Of a DNA stretch of 64,000 nucleotides, positions 1 to 9,263 are shown piece after piece. Under the pieces are notes generated by a model. It saw only the letters and a program-made list of their open reading frames with translations. It searched no databases and was not told the DNA's origin. This DNA is from Parvularcula sp. BBD 1991-13 (GTDB lineage: Bacteria > Pseudomonadota > Alphaproteobacteria > Caulobacterales > Parvularculaceae): contig LYSZ01000002.1 of NCBI GenBank assembly GCA_001657385.1, positions 310,001-374,000 of the forward strand, given 5' to 3'. Positions within the stretch are counted from its first letter, which is position 1; each line of letters opens with the position of its first letter. The position numbers and the translations under genes are program-made.

Positions 1-2
1 AG

Positions 3-716
3 GAAGGGTTCGCCCGCCGGATTGAACAGCTTACGGCCGATCTCGTCGCCGAGCGGGAGCGCAGCGCGGCCCTGCAGGCGGAAATGACGGCCATGCGCGC
101 TTCCTATGAGGAAACGCTGCGCGCGCGCGAGGCTTCGGCCGAGGCGGCGCTTGCTTCGGTCCGCGCCGACCTCGACGCCGCGCGGCGCGCCCTCGACATG
201 CCGCCCGAGGCGGCGGGGGAGGCGTCGGCGGCGCTGGCCCGTCTCGCCGCCGCGGTGGAGGCCGGCCGGTCGTTCGAACCGGAGCTGGCGGCCGTCGCGG
301 CGATCGTGGCCAACGAGGCGGCGTTGCAGCCCCTGCGCGCGCGCGCCGAGGCGGGCGCGCCGACCCGGCGCGAGTTGAAACGGCGCTTCGCCGACGCCGC
401 GCGCAAGGCGCTCGCCGCCGCCGACCAGGCCGCGGCGGACGGCATGGTCGACAGCCTGGAGGCGCGCATGAAAAGCCTCGTCAGCATACGGCCCGCCGAG
501 CCGCAGCCGGGCGACAGCCCCGGCGCGGTGATGTCGCGGATCGAGGATGCGGTGCGGCGCGACGCTTTCGCCCTGGCGCTGGCGCTGCTCTCGGAGTTGC
601 CCGCGCCCGCCCGGGCCGAACTGGAGGACTGGGCCGCGCTTGTGCGCGCCCATGAAGAGGCGAGAGCGGCGCTCGTCGCGCTGAACGGCGCCGTCCTGGC
701 GCAGGCCGCGAGATAG
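3..716 (+). CDS. Mitofilin-like inner-membrane protein (COG4223 type), 5' end outside window
   Basis: The reading frame is open from base 3, so the N-terminus lies outside the window; 237 codons remain. The visible part starts with a charged Glu/Arg/Ala-rich helix typical of coiled coil, then an Ala-rich helical region ending near the stop. The C-terminal part (SVRP-like region, then repeated helices with ELPAPARAELEDW) fits the mitofilin-like proteins that alphaproteobacteria encode between hemD and hemY. The stop is 9 bases before the hemY start, which supports one transcript. Proteins of this group are thought to sit in the inner membrane and shape it, as mitochondrial Mic60 does; the membrane anchor would be in the missing part. 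The assignment rests mainly on context and composition. Confidence 0.75.
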   Translation, partial: EGFARRIEQLTADLVAERERSAALQAEMTAMRASYEETLRAREASAEAALASVRADLDAARRALDMPPEAAGEASAALARLAAAVEAGRSFEPELAAVAAIVANEAALQPLRARAEAGAPTRRELKRRFADAARKALAAADQAAADGMVDSLEARMKSLVSIRPAEPQPGDSPGAVMSRIEDAVRRDAFALALALLSELPAPARAELEDWAALVRAHEEARAALVALNGAVLAQAAR

Positions 717-725
717 CGAGCGTTT

Positions 726-2762
726 ATGATCCGTATCCTCATTTTTCTGCTGTTCATCGTCTTCTTCGCGGGGACGATCACCATTCTTGCGAGCCTTGAC
801 AGCCGCATCACCGGCGAGGCTTTCGGCTATCGCTTCGACGGGCCTTCGGGGCTGATCCTCGGCGGGCTCGCTTTCCTGTTTCTCGCGGTGATCTACGTCA
901 CCCATGCGGTGAAGAACATTCTCGCCATTCCCGGAAAGCTGAAGGCCCGGGAAAAAGAGGCGCGGCGTTCGCGCGGCGTTGCGGCGCTCACCCGTGGGCT
1001 CGAAGCTGTGGCCGCGGGCGACGCGGCGGACGCCTCGCATCACGCCAGGGTCGCCCGCCGCCATCTTGACGACATGGCGCTGACGCGTCTGCTGAGCGCG
1101 CAGGCGGCGCAACTGAGCGGCGACGCGGTCGCCGCCGAAAGCAGCTTTTCCGCCATGCTGGAAGCGCCGGAGACGGAGTTTCTCGGGCTGAAAGGGCTTT
1201 ATCTCCAGGCGATGAAGGCTGGCGAGCGCGAGCGGGCGATGCAATACGCCGAACGCGCCTATCGCTTGCGGCCGAACGCGCAATGGGCGTTCGAATCCGT
1301 GTTCGAACTCGGGCTTCAGCGCGGCGCCTGGCGCGAGACGCGAGAGGCGCTGATGCAGGCGCGGCGCAACAATGTGGTCCCGGCGGACAAGGCCGACCGC
1401 GCCGCGGCGGCGCTGTTGACGGCGGACGCGTATGCGGCGGCGCTGACGAACGAGCCCAAGCTCGCGCTGACCGAAGCGGAGGCGGCGCTGAAACGGGCGC
1501 CCGGATTCTCGCCCGCCGCCGCCCTCGCCGCGCGTTTGCACGCCGCCAACAACAAGACCGCCAAGGCGGCGAAGATCATTGAGGCGGCTTTCGCGGCCGA
1601 CCCTCATCCCGCGCTGGTCAAGGCGTATAACAATCTTTATGCTGATGAAGATGCGGCAAGCCGCGCCGATCTCCTGCGCAAGCTGGCGGCGAAAAACCCC
1701 GCGTCTTACGAAGCCGCATTGTTGCGCGCGCGCGCGCATCTTCTCGAAGGCGGCTGGCGTGAAGCGGCCGAGGCGCTTGAAGCGGCGCTCACCGACGCGC
1801 CGGGGCCGGCGGCGTTTTCCCTGATGGCCGAGGCGGCGGCCGGGCTTCACGGCTCCGACGCTGCCCGGCCCTGGCTGGAGCGGGCCGCCGGTGCGCCGCG
1901 CGACCCGCGTCCGGGCGCGGACGGCGAGTTCCACTTCACCCGTGACGGCTGGGCCCTGATGGTCCGCGAGTATATGGAGCATGCGCGTCTCGCTCCGCCG
2001 CCGCTGGAGGAAACCGGCCAGGGCGCCATGTCCGTGGACGAAGTGCATATTCTTCTGGCTCCGCCGGTGAAAAGGATCACCGACAAAGCCGCCGGGACAA
2101 CCGGCCTCGCGGCGGACGGGCGGGCGGCGGAGGATCAGGCCGGTCAGCATAAGGAAGACAAACCGAAAGCGGAAGAAAGCGGTGCGGGCGCCCCCGCGCC
2201 CGACAGATCGGGCCGGGCGTCTGGCGACGCGCCGGCGGATGCGCCGGTCGATGCCCAGGTGGATGCGTTGTCGTCCCCCGGCGCGGAAGACGGCAGGGAG
2301 GGCCGGGACGCCGCCGCCGCGGCGGCGGCGGCTTCCGGCGCACAAGGCGCGTCAAGCGCTCCCGATACGGAAGAACAAAAGGCGCCGCCTGCGTCGGTGA
2401 CGAAGGAAACGGCCGTCCGGGGCGATGCGGCCGGGCGGGCGGGTCTTGAGGAAACCGCGGCCGCCCCGGCGGAACCGGCGGCGGCCGCGAAAGCTGACGA
2501 CGATCCGAAAGGACAAGCCCCGGCGGCGTCCGATGCGCCCTCGTCCGATCCGGCTCCCACTGAAAACGCCCCCTCTAAGGGCGTCTCCCCGGACCGCGTT
2601 CATGCGGATGGTGCGCCGGCGAACGATCCATCAAGGAATGACCCGTCAGATGACTCATCAAAAGACGGCGCGGCGACGAAGGATGCGCCGGGCGGCGATG
2701 AGCCGTTAACGGATGAGGAAAGGCTTGCCCGCGCCGCGGCGGCGGCCGGAAAAACCCCGTAA
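726..2762 (+). CDS. hemY: HemY N-terminal domain protein with TPR repeats and long disordered tail
   Basis: A 678-residue inner-membrane protein. Two hydrophobic helices lie at about residues 2-24 and 41-65, separated by the LDSRITGEAFGYRFDGPSG loop typical of HemY_N. A helical, TPR-like region runs from about 90 to 430 (repeated Ala-rich helix pairs such as AMQYAERAYRLRPNAQWAF). From about residue 460 to the end the protein is a low-complexity Ala/Asp/Glu/Lys/Pro tail of over 200 residues, much longer than in E. coli HemY (about 400 residues in all). The family is linked to late haem synthesis, but no enzymatic step is proven for it. It follows the mitofilin-like gene by 9 bases. It converges on the acyl-CoA synthetase gene with only 17 bases between the stops. 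Confidence 0.88.
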   Translation: MIRILIFLLFIVFFAGTITILASLDSRITGEAFGYRFDGPSGLILGGLAFLFLAVIYVTHAVKNILAIPGKLKAREKEARRSRGVAALTRGLEAVAAGDAADASHHARVARRHLDDMALTRLLSAQAAQLSGDAVAAESSFSAMLEAPETEFLGLKGLYLQAMKAGERERAMQYAERAYRLRPNAQWAFESVFELGLQRGAWRETREALMQARRNNVVPADKADRAAAALLTADAYAAALTNEPKLALTEAEAALKRAPGFSPAAALAARLHAANNKTAKAAKIIEAAFAADPHPALVKAYNNLYADEDAASRADLLRKLAAKNPASYEAALLRARAHLLEGGWREAAEALEAALTDAPGPAAFSLMAEAAAGLHGSDAARPWLERAAGAPRDPRPGADGEFHFTRDGWALMVREYMEHARLAPPPLEETGQGAMSVDEVHILLAPPVKRITDKAAGTTGLAADGRAAEDQAGQHKEDKPKAEESGAGAPAPDRSGRASGDAPADAPVDAQVDALSSPGAEDGREGRDAAAAAAAASGAQGASSAPDTEEQKAPPASVTKETAVRGDAAGRAGLEETAAAPAEPAAAAKADDDPKGQAPAASDAPSSDPAPTENAPSKGVSPDRVHADGAPANDPSRNDPSDDSSKDGAATKDAPGGDEPLTDEERLARAAAAAGKTP

Positions 2763-2779
2763 AGTCCCATTGACGCGCG

Positions 2780-4558
2780 TTACTCGGCAGCGTCTTTCAT
2801 GGGCGCCTCGCCGCCGGCCGGACCGCTCCCGGCGGCGCCGTTTTTTTTCGGGCCGGCGTTGCTTGGGCTGTCCCTGTGCGGGTCTTGCGCCTCTGCGGCC
2901 GCGCTGTCGTCATCGCCGAGCGGCGTCGCTTTCGCGGTCATGGCGGCGAGCCCTTCCCCGGCAAGCCTGTTCACCGATACGAAGTCGATCTTGCCGGCGC
3001 CGAGCACGGGCACGGCTTCCACTTCGATGATCTTTTTCGGCACGGCGATTTCCGGCACGCCGTGGGATTGCGCCCAGGCCAGCAGCAATCCGCGATTGGC
3101 GTCCCGTTTGTCCGTCACCAGAACGATTTGCTCGCCCTTGCGTTTGTCGGGCAGGATCGCCGCCGCGTGCATGTTGTCCGGCCAGATGGCCGAAGCGCAG
3201 TTCTCGACCACGGCGAGGGAGACCATCTCCCCGCCGATCTTGGCGAAGCGTTTCAGCCGCCCGCGGATTGACACATACCCTTCGTCGTCGATCGCGACGA
3301 TGTCGCCGGTGTCGTGCCAGCCGCCCCTGAGCGGCGTGATGACGCCCGGCTGGTCCGGGGAAAGATACCCTTTCATGATATTGAGGCCGCGCACATGCAG
3401 CCGCCCCGCCCCTTCCAGGCCGTCCACCGGCTCCAGGCGCGCCTCGATCCCCGGCAGCATCCTGCCGACCGTGCCCGCGCGGACGTCGCCCGGCTGATTG
3501 ACGGCGAGCACCGGCGAGCCTTCGGTGACGCCGTAGCCTTCGATCACCTCGAACCCGAAACGCTTTTCCGCCGCCTGGCGGGTTTCGTCGCGCACCCGCT
3601 CTGCGCCGCAGACGGCAATGCGTAAGGACGACATGCCGCCATCGTCGCTCGCGCGCATATATTGCGACAGGAACGTATCGGTCGCCAGGAGCAGGGTCGA
3701 ACCGGTTTCGAAGATCCGCTTGGGGATGATCTTGGTTTGCAGGGGCGAGGGATGCAGGACGACCGGGTATCCGTTGAGGATCGGCCACAGGGTTCCCGCC
3801 GTCAGGCCGTAACAGTGGAACACCGGGAGCGGATTGAAAAACCGCTCCGACGGTTCAAGCTTCACATGGGCGGACACCTGTTCCACGTTCGCCATGATGT
3901 TTCGATGGGACAGGGCGACGCCCTTGGGCGCCCCCTCCGTACCCGATGTAAACAGGATGACGCCGGTTTCCTCCGGGTCCGGCGTCGCGGCGAGCAGCCC
4001 CGGCAGGAACGGGCCGGCGATCGCCAGGGCCTTGTCGCGCGGCGTCAGCGTCTCGCGCACGTCTTCGAGGAGGATGATCTCGACGGCGCCGGACAATTCC
4101 CCGACGAGGGTTTCGAGATTGGCGATGTCGATGAACTTTTTCGCCGTCACGATGCGGGTGACTTGCGCCGCCCGGCACGCGGCGAGGAGGTTTTTCGAGC
4201 CCGCGGTGAAGTTCAGCATCGCCGGCGCGCGCCCCCGCGACAACAGCGCCAGAAGGGAAATCACCGCGCCCGCGCCGGTCGGCAGCATGATCCCCACATG
4301 CTCGCCCTTCGCCGTGCGGCGGGCCAGCGCGCTCCCCAGCGCGAACGCCGCGCGCGTGATGTCCGCGAAGCGGAAATCCTTGCCGTCGCCGTCGGTGAGG
4401 GCGACGGCGCCAGCGCCGCTTTTGCGCGCGCGCTCAAGATAGGCCTGAAAAATCGAGCGTTTCGAGCGCCGCTCCACGCGCTTTGCCAGATCGCCCATGG
4501 CGAGGTTTCCGATCCCTGTCTGACGACGTTCGAATTGGCGACGTCGCTTTTGCGCCAT
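2780..4558 (-). CDS. AMP-dependent acyl-CoA/acyl-ACP synthetase (Aas C-terminal type)
   Basis: A 592-residue ANL-superfamily adenylating enzyme, predicted to activate fatty acids through an acyl-AMP. The P-loop-like AMP motif ILFTSGTEGAPKG lies at about 201-213, GYGVTEGSP at about 355, the HDTGDI motif follows, and the C-terminal catalytic-Lys region GAGKIDF is near 530. The overall pattern (FNPLPVFHCYGLTAG, DTFLSQYMR) resembles the synthetase half of Aas, 2-acylglycerophosphoethanolamine acyltransferase/acyl-ACP synthetase. The PlsC-like half that E. coli Aas carries at its N-terminus is absent and replaced by a short basic segment. The start at 4558 fits a good promoter upstream. The C-terminal 50 residues are low complexity. 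Substrate is not determinable from sequence. Confidence 0.85.
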   Translation of the reverse strand: MAQKRRRQFERRQTGIGNLAMGDLAKRVERRSKRSIFQAYLERARKSGAGAVALTDGDGKDFRFADITRAAFALGSALARRTAKGEHVGIMLPTGAGAVISLLALLSRGRAPAMLNFTAGSKNLLAACRAAQVTRIVTAKKFIDIANLETLVGELSGAVEIILLEDVRETLTPRDKALAIAGPFLPGLLAATPDPEETGVILFTSGTEGAPKGVALSHRNIMANVEQVSAHVKLEPSERFFNPLPVFHCYGLTAGTLWPILNGYPVVLHPSPLQTKIIPKRIFETGSTLLLATDTFLSQYMRASDDGGMSSLRIAVCGAERVRDETRQAAEKRFGFEVIEGYGVTEGSPVLAVNQPGDVRAGTVGRMLPGIEARLEPVDGLEGAGRLHVRGLNIMKGYLSPDQPGVITPLRGGWHDTGDIVAIDDEGYVSIRGRLKRFAKIGGEMVSLAVVENCASAIWPDNMHAAAILPDKRKGEQIVLVTDKRDANRGLLLAWAQSHGVPEIAVPKKIIEVEAVPVLGAGKIDFVSVNRLAGEGLAAMTAKATPLGDDDSAAAEAQDPHRDSPSNAGPKKNGAAGSGPAGGEAPMKDAAE

Positions 4559-4584
4559 TGTAGAAGTCCCGGCGCTTGCCGTCA

Positions 4585-4613
4585 GTCATACCGGATCGAT
4601 CGGATTTTGTAAA
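4585..4613 (-). promoter_or_regulatory. Predicted sigma70-type promoter of the acyl-CoA synthetase gene
   Basis: On the minus strand, TTTACA (4613-4608) and TATGAC (4590-4585) are separated by exactly 17 bases. They match the -35 hexamer at 5 of 6 and the -10 hexamer at 4 of 6 positions. Transcription would start about 20 bases before the ATG at 4558. The hexamers stand in the only AT-rich patch of this intergenic region. Confidence 0.55.
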
Positions 4614-4637
4614 AAATATCCCCTCGCGGGCGGGCGC

Positions 4638-5360
4638 TTACGGCGCCGCCGATGCGCGCGCCGCCTCGATCCCCGCCTCGATTTCCGCCGCGATCGCGGC
4701 CGCGCGCGCGCCGGGGTCCGGCGCGGCGACGATCGGCCTGCCGACGACGAGATAGTCCGCGCCGGCCTTCACCGCCTCGCCGGGGGTGACGACGCGCTTC
4801 TGATCGTCCGCGCCCGCGCCGGCCGGGCGCACGCCCGGCGTGACGACGGCGAGGGCGTCGCCGAACCGCGCCTTGACGGCGCGCGCTTCGCGGGCCGAGG
4901 CGACGACCCCGTCGACCCCCGCCTCGGCGGCGAATTCCGCGCGTTTCAGCACCAGGTCCTCAAGCGCCATGTCGATCCCCATGCGGGCGAGGCTCGCCTG
5001 ATCGAGACTCGTCAGCACGGTCACGGCAAGGATCTTCAGCCGCGGATCGTCGCCGCGCCCGGCCACGGCGCCGTTCAGCACGTCCGGTTCGGCGTGCACG
5101 GTGAGGAAGTCCCCGCCAAGTTGCGCCACGCTCGCCACGCCGCGCTCGACCGTCGCGCCGATATCGTGGAACTTGAAGTCGAGAAACACCTTCTTGCCGG
5201 CCTCGCCGAGGCGCGCCGCAAGCTGAAGGCCGCCGACAGGCATCAGCTGATAGCCGATCTTGTAGAACGCGCCGGCGTCGCCGATGGCGCCGACGGCGGC
5301 CTCCGCCGCATCGACGGACGGCAGGTCGAGGGCGATGATGAGACGATCGTTGCGGGTCAT
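4638..5360 (-). CDS. pyrF: Orotidine 5'-phosphate decarboxylase
   Basis: Decarboxylates OMP to UMP, the last step of de novo pyrimidine synthesis, in the cytoplasm. At 240 residues it has the normal length. The catalytic Asp-Lys-Asp signature [11 protein letters not shown] is present with D61, K63 and D66, and the phosphate-binding end VTPGVRPAG...DYLVVGRPI is intact. Its ATG overlaps the nth stop codon by four bases (ATGA on the minus strand at 5357-5360), so the two genes are almost certainly cotranscribed and translationally coupled. pyrC lies 8.4 kb away and is not in the same operon. Confidence 0.97.
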   Translation of the reverse strand: MTRNDRLIIALDLPSVDAAEAAVGAIGDAGAFYKIGYQLMPVGGLQLAARLGEAGKKVFLDFKFHDIGATVERGVASVAQLGGDFLTVHAEPDVLNGAVAGRGDDPRLKILAVTVLTSLDQASLARMGIDMALEDLVLKRAEFAAEAGVDGVVASAREARAVKARFGDALAVVTPGVRPAGAGADDQKRVVTPGEAVKAGADYLVVGRPIVAAPDPGARAAAIAAEIEAGIEAARASAAP

Positions 5361-6214
5361 GCGCGGGCTTTCCTTGCGGTCTTGGCGGCGGTGGCTTTCG
5401 CGATTTTCGGCGCCGCCGCTTTTTTTCTCGGCGTTTCAGTCTTTTTCTTTGCTGTTGTCTTTTTTGCCGCCGTCTTCTTCGCTGCTGTCTTTTTCGCCGG
5501 CGATGCGCGTCGCAGCTTTGGCGCGCCGGCGAGGACGCGTTTCGGCTTCGCGGCCTTGTCGTTTTCCTCTTTGAAGACCTTGTCCTTGTAAAGACAGAGA
5601 TCGGTCAGGCAGCAGGCCGAACAGTCCGGCGTCCGCGCCTTGCAGACATAGCGCCCGTGCAGGATCAGCCAGTGGTGGGCGTACTGAAGAAATTCCGCCG
5701 GAACGGCTTTTTCCAGCGCCAGCTCGACCTGGAGCGGGTTTTTGCCGGGGGCGAGGCCGGTTCGGTTCGAGACCCGGAAAATATGGGTGTCGACCGCGAT
5801 GGTCGGCGCGCCGAAGGCGACGTTCATGACCACGTTCGCGGTCTTGCGTCCGACGCCGGGCAGCTTTTCGAGCGCGTCGCGGTCCCGCGGCACCTGCCCG
5901 TCATGCTCGTCGAGCAGCATCTGCGACAGCGCGATCACGTTCTTCGCCTTGTTGCGCCACAGGCCGATGGTCTTGATGTAATCGCCCAGCGCCGCCTCGC
6001 CCAGCGCGACCATCTTTTCGGGCGTGTCGGCGACGGGGAAGAGCTTTTTCGTCGCCTTGTTGACGCCTTCGTCCGTCGCCTGCGCGGATAGGGCGACCGC
6101 CACGAGGAGGGTGTAAGGGTCGGTATAGGAAAGCTCGGTTTCCGGCGCCGGGGTCTTTTCGCGCAGGCGCTGGAAAAGAATGCGCGCCTTGTCGCGCGTC
6201 ATTTTTCGGGGCAT
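5357..6214 (-). CDS. nth: Endonuclease III with histone H1-like basic tail
   Basis: A base-excision-repair DNA glycosylase/AP lyase for oxidised pyrimidines. The helix-hairpin-helix LPGVGRKTA carries the catalytic Lys (K124) and VDTHI the catalytic Asp (D142). The 4Fe-4S loop has Cys 191, 198, 201 and 207 in the C-x6-C-x2-C-x5-C pattern. I place the start at the ATG at 6214 ([13 protein letters not shown]), where similarity to the family begins; an open frame continues upstream to 6421 but has no family-like sequence. After about residue 215 there is a roughly 70-residue tail rich in Lys/Ala/Thr with repeated AAKKT units, like histone H1 tails, absent from E. coli Nth (211 residues). It may add nonspecific DNA binding. 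The gene is followed by the overlapping pyrF. Confidence 0.95.
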   Translation of the reverse strand: MPRKMTRDKARILFQRLREKTPAPETELSYTDPYTLLVAVALSAQATDEGVNKATKKLFPVADTPEKMVALGEAALGDYIKTIGLWRNKAKNVIALSQMLLDEHDGQVPRDRDALEKLPGVGRKTANVVMNVAFGAPTIAVDTHIFRVSNRTGLAPGKNPLQVELALEKAVPAEFLQYAHHWLILHGRYVCKARTPDCSACCLTDLCLYKDKVFKEENDKAAKPKRVLAGAPKLRRASPAKKTAAKKTAAKKTTAKKKTETPRKKAAAPKIAKATAAKTARKARA

Positions 6215-6408
6215 GGGGCGGGTCCTGTCGGCGTTGCCTGTTGCTGAACCGTGTTGGCCGGCGACCTTACAGAAAGCCCGGGCCGGGTAAAGCCGCAGCG
6301 GCCGGGGAGCCAACGGGTTCCGCGGCGCGCCGGCGGTCGCCCGGCTGCGACGCTGTCGCACGGCTTGCGGGATTTGCCGCCTTTCCCCCGCGCCGGTAAG
6401 ATCGCGCG

Positions 6409-6951
6409 ATGGGCCGTGCACAACACATCGAAACCATGCCGCCGGCGGCGAAAGGCCGGGCGTCGGACGCGTCCGGCCTCGACGATGTGTCCGGGCCCAG
6501 CCTGTTCGACGCGGTGCTCTATCCCAACCGGTCGCTGCGCAGCGGCGGGTTCGCCGTGGTGATGGGCATCGTCATCGCGGTCAACCTGCTGCTCGGCGGG
6601 TATTTTTTTTCCATCGGCGCATGGCCGGTGCTCGGTTTCTGCGGCCTCGACATTGTTATCGTCTGGCTCGCCTTCAAGCTCAATTACCGCCAGGGGCGGC
6701 TGCGCGAGCGGGTGCGCGTGACGAAGGAGGAGATGCTGGTGGCGCGGGTCCTGCCCTCTGGCCACGAGACGCGGTGGCGGCTCCAGCCCTACTGGACCCG
6801 CGTCGCGATCGACCGGCCCGTCGGCCATGAGAGCCAGGTCCGCGTCACGAGCAAGGGCAAGACCCTGATCCTCGGCGCGTTCCTGTCGCCCGAAGAGCGC
6901 GCCCGGTTCGCCGAAGCGCTCTCCGGCGCCTTGGGCCGCGCGCGCGGTTGA
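6409..6951 (+). CDS. DUF2244 family integral membrane protein
   Basis: A 180-residue protein transcribed divergently from nth. A disordered N-terminus of about 30 residues leads to LFDAVLYPNRSLRSGGF, the opening typical of DUF2244 (COG5488). Two adjacent transmembrane helices follow at about 48-90 (VVMGIVIAVNLLLGGYFF and WPVLGFCGLDIVIVWLAF). The C-terminal cytoplasmic part contains ETRWRLQPYWTRV and LGAFLSPEERARFA, also characteristic. Function of the family is unknown; in alphaproteobacteria it often lies close to nth, as here. The start could also be the ATG at 6436. Confidence 0.85.
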   Translation: MGRAQHIETMPPAAKGRASDASGLDDVSGPSLFDAVLYPNRSLRSGGFAVVMGIVIAVNLLLGGYFFSIGAWPVLGFCGLDIVIVWLAFKLNYRQGRLRERVRVTKEEMLVARVLPSGHETRWRLQPYWTRVAIDRPVGHESQVRVTSKGKTLILGAFLSPEERARFAEALSGALGRARG

Positions 6952-7003
6952 GGTAAACACCTCCACGCAAGCTCGCATACCGTAACCGACAGGCTCGTTA
7001 TCA

Positions 7004-7546
7004 ATGCTGTGGTTTTTTCTCATCGCCTTCGCCGCGCTTGCCCTTGCGGGCGGGATTTACTGGCGCTGGCGGCGCATGATCGACGCGGAAAACGCCGAGG
7101 GCGCGGCGATCGAGTGGGCGCGCTTCCAGGCGCGCGAGCCGGAATTCGTCGAGGGCCTGTCGCAAGAGGAATTCCAGAAAATTTACGCCCGCGTGCATAC
7201 GCCGCGCTTTCCCGGCTACGCCCTCGCCGCGTTCGCCGCGTTCCTCGTCTCCCTGCCGGCGACGTTCGCGCTGCTGGCGGCGGTCCTGTTGGGCGCTGAA
7301 GCGGCGGGCATGACGCCGGAGCCGGTCGAGGTGGCCGACCGGCTGTTCCTGGAGGACGGCGAAATGCGGTTCTTTTCCGACGCTCCGCCGGAAGCGGCCC
7401 TTTACTACGCGGAGGACATCGCCGGGTTTTACTATTTCTTTGGGGTGCTGATTGTCTGGCTCGTGATCGTCGCGGCGTTCATGCGCCGGTTTCATGCGCG
7501 CCGGCCCGGTTATCTGCGCGACGAGATTATCCGGGCGCGCGAATAG
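7004..7546 (+). CDS. Hypothetical membrane protein with three predicted helices
   Basis: A 180-residue protein of no family I recognise. A hydrophobic N-terminal helix (residues 2-22) is followed by a soluble stretch with the acidic/aromatic segment EFVEGLSQEEFQKIY. A second helix lies at about 72-98 and a third at about 145-165 (YYFFGVLIVWLVIVAAF), with a basic C-terminus (MRRFHARRPG). Positive charges after helices 1 and 3 suggest those ends face the cytoplasm. It lies 52 bases after the DUF2244 gene and 31 bases before the glyoxalase gene, so these may be cotranscribed. The ribosome site before 7004 is weak. Confidence 0.7.
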   Translation: MLWFFLIAFAALALAGGIYWRWRRMIDAENAEGAAIEWARFQAREPEFVEGLSQEEFQKIYARVHTPRFPGYALAAFAAFLVSLPATFALLAAVLLGAEAAGMTPEPVEVADRLFLEDGEMRFFSDAPPEAALYYAEDIAGFYYFFGVLIVWLVIVAAFMRRFHARRPGYLRDEIIRARE

Positions 7547-7577
7547 CCCCGCGCCCGTTTCAGCAAAGGAGACCCAG

Positions 7578-8018
7578 ATGCAATATCTGCACACGATGGT
7601 TCGCGTTCGCGATCTCGACGCGTCGCTGGATTTTTACTGCAACAAGCTCGGCTTGACGGAAGTGAATCGCTACGACAACGAGGGCGGCCGGTTCACGCTG
7701 GTTTTCCTCGCTGCGCCGGAAGACCTGGAGCGCGCCAGGCAGGACAAGGCGCCGCTGGTCGAACTGACCTATAATTGGGACCCGGAGGAGTATGACGGCG
7801 GGCGCAATTTCGGCCACCTCGCCTACCGGGTCGACGACATCTACGCCGTTTGCCGGCGGCTCATGGATGGCGGCGTCGTCATCAACCGTCCCCCGCGCGA
7901 CGGCCACATGGCTTTCGTCCGCTCGCCGGACGGCATTTCGATCGAGCTTCTGCAAAAAGGCGAGGCGCTGGCGCCCGCCGCGCCCTGGGCCGACATGCCC
8001 AACACCGGAACCTGGTAG
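7578..8018 (+). CDS. gloA: Lactoylglutathione lyase (glyoxalase I)
   Basis: Isomerises the methylglyoxal-glutathione hemithioacetal to S-lactoylglutathione. The 146-residue protein has two VOC beta-alpha-beta repeats. The GloA hallmarks are present: LHTMVRVRDLDASLDFY at the N-terminus (metal ligand H5), VELTYNWDPEEY (Glu ligand), FGHLAYRVDDI (His ligand) and SPDGISIELLQ (Glu ligand). The start at 7578 is chosen because AAAGGAG stands at 7565-7571, seven bases upstream; an open frame continues further but carries no family sequence. No glyoxalase II gene is adjacent. Confidence 0.93.
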   Translation: MQYLHTMVRVRDLDASLDFYCNKLGLTEVNRYDNEGGRFTLVFLAAPEDLERARQDKAPLVELTYNWDPEEYDGGRNFGHLAYRVDDIYAVCRRLMDGGVVINRPPRDGHMAFVRSPDGISIELLQKGEALAPAAPWADMPNTGTW

Positions 8019-8246
8019 GACCCGCGCGGGCCGAACGCGCCGCGGCGGCGCGCCAGGCGCGCGCCGGGCGCGCACCGGGCGCGCAACGGCCTTTATTGCT
8101 TCCTTAACGCCGCGAGACCATATAGGACAGCGTTTCCGCGCCCCCGCGCGCCGGAAACGCCGGCCGGGAAACGGCCTCCCGCGCCGGGCCCGCAACGCCC
8201 TGACGTCGGCCCCGCCGTCTGCAATCCCTCTCGGAAAGGCGCCTGA

Positions 8247-9263
8247 ATGCCGGAGATATCGGTTTCCCTGCAAAACGTGACCAAACGCTACGGCGCCTTC
8301 ACGGCGGTCGACGATCTCAGCTTCGAGGTGTCGGAAGGAGAGATTTACGGATTTCTGGGGCCGAACGGCGCCGGCAAGACGACGACGCTGCGGATGATGC
8401 TCGACATCATCCAGCCGACTTCGGGCTCGGTCGCCATTCTCGGCTCCTCCTCGGCGATCTCCGTGCGCCGGCGCATCGGCTACCTGCCGGAGGAGCGCGG
8501 GCTTTACCGCAAGATGAAGGCGGCGGACTCGATCGCCTATTTCGCGCGCCTGCGCGGGCTTTCCGGCGCGGCGGCGAAGGCGCGCGCGCACGAGCTGCTG
8601 GCGCGGTTCGGACTTGAGAAGTTCGCCCGCTCCAAGAACGAGGCCCTGTCCAAGGGCATGGCGCAGAAAGTCCAGCTTCTCGCCACCATCGCCCACGAGC
8701 CGGAACTCCTGATCCTCGACGAGCCTTTTTCCGGCCTCGACCCGATCAACCAGCAGACCCTGGAGGCGCTGATCCGCGACCAGCGCGCGGCCGGGCGCAC
8801 GATCATTTTCTCCACCCATGTCATGCAGCACGCCGAGCGGCTGTGCGACCGCTTCCTGATCCTTGCGAAGGGTAAAAAGCGCTTCGAGGGCACCCTGGCC
8901 GAGGCGCGCGCGTCCTTCGCCCAGCGCCTGCACGTGCGCAGCGCCGCGCCCATGTCCGTGATCGCCGACCTGCCCGGGGTCGCCTCGGCGCGGGTGGAGG
9001 AGACCCAGAGCGACGGGCGCGAGACGGTGTACGAGATCGCCCTCGCCGACGGGGTCGATCTCCAGACCTTCCTGAAAACCCTGATCGACGCCGGCGTTCC
9101 GGTGACCCGGTTCGAACAGGCGGGCGTTTCCCTGCACGACATTTTCGTCGCCCTGGCCGGCGACGCCGGCGAGGACGCGGACAGTGATAACCCGGATGGC
9201 GGGGACGCGCGCCGGGGCGCTTCTCCGCCTGCGCGCGACGCGGTGATGGAGGCTGCGGAATGA
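8247..9263 (+). CDS. ABC transporter ATP-binding protein (NatA-like, DUF4162 tail)
   Basis: The ATPase subunit of an ABC-2 type exporter. Walker A GPNGAGKTT is at 38-46, the signature LSKGMAQ at 134-140, Walker B LLILDEP at 154-160 and the switch His at 191 (FSTHVM). The C-terminal 110 residues match the DUF4162 region found in NatA-type ATPases, followed by a short polar tail. The signature has Lys in place of the usual second Gly (LSKGM), common in this subfamily. Its stop overlaps the permease ATG by four bases (9260-9263). NatA/NatB in Bacillus export sodium; the substrate here cannot be assigned. Confidence 0.92.
   Translation: MPEISVSLQNVTKRYGAFTAVDDLSFEVSEGEIYGFLGPNGAGKTTTLRMMLDIIQPTSGSVAILGSSSAISVRRRIGYLPEERGLYRKMKAADSIAYFARLRGLSGAAAKARAHELLARFGLEKFARSKNEALSKGMAQKVQLLATIAHEPELLILDEPFSGLDPINQQTLEALIRDQRAAGRTIIFSTHVMQHAERLCDRFLILAKGKKRFEGTLAEARASFAQRLHVRSAAPMSVIADLPGVASARVEETQSDGRETVYEIALADGVDLQTFLKTLIDAGVPVTRFEQAGVSLHDIFVALAGDAGEDADSDNPDGGDARRGASPPARDAVMEAAE

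Noticed and set aside
8041-8092. Repeated GGGCGCGC units before the NatA-like gene
   Set aside because: Irregular low-complexity GC run with no constant unit.
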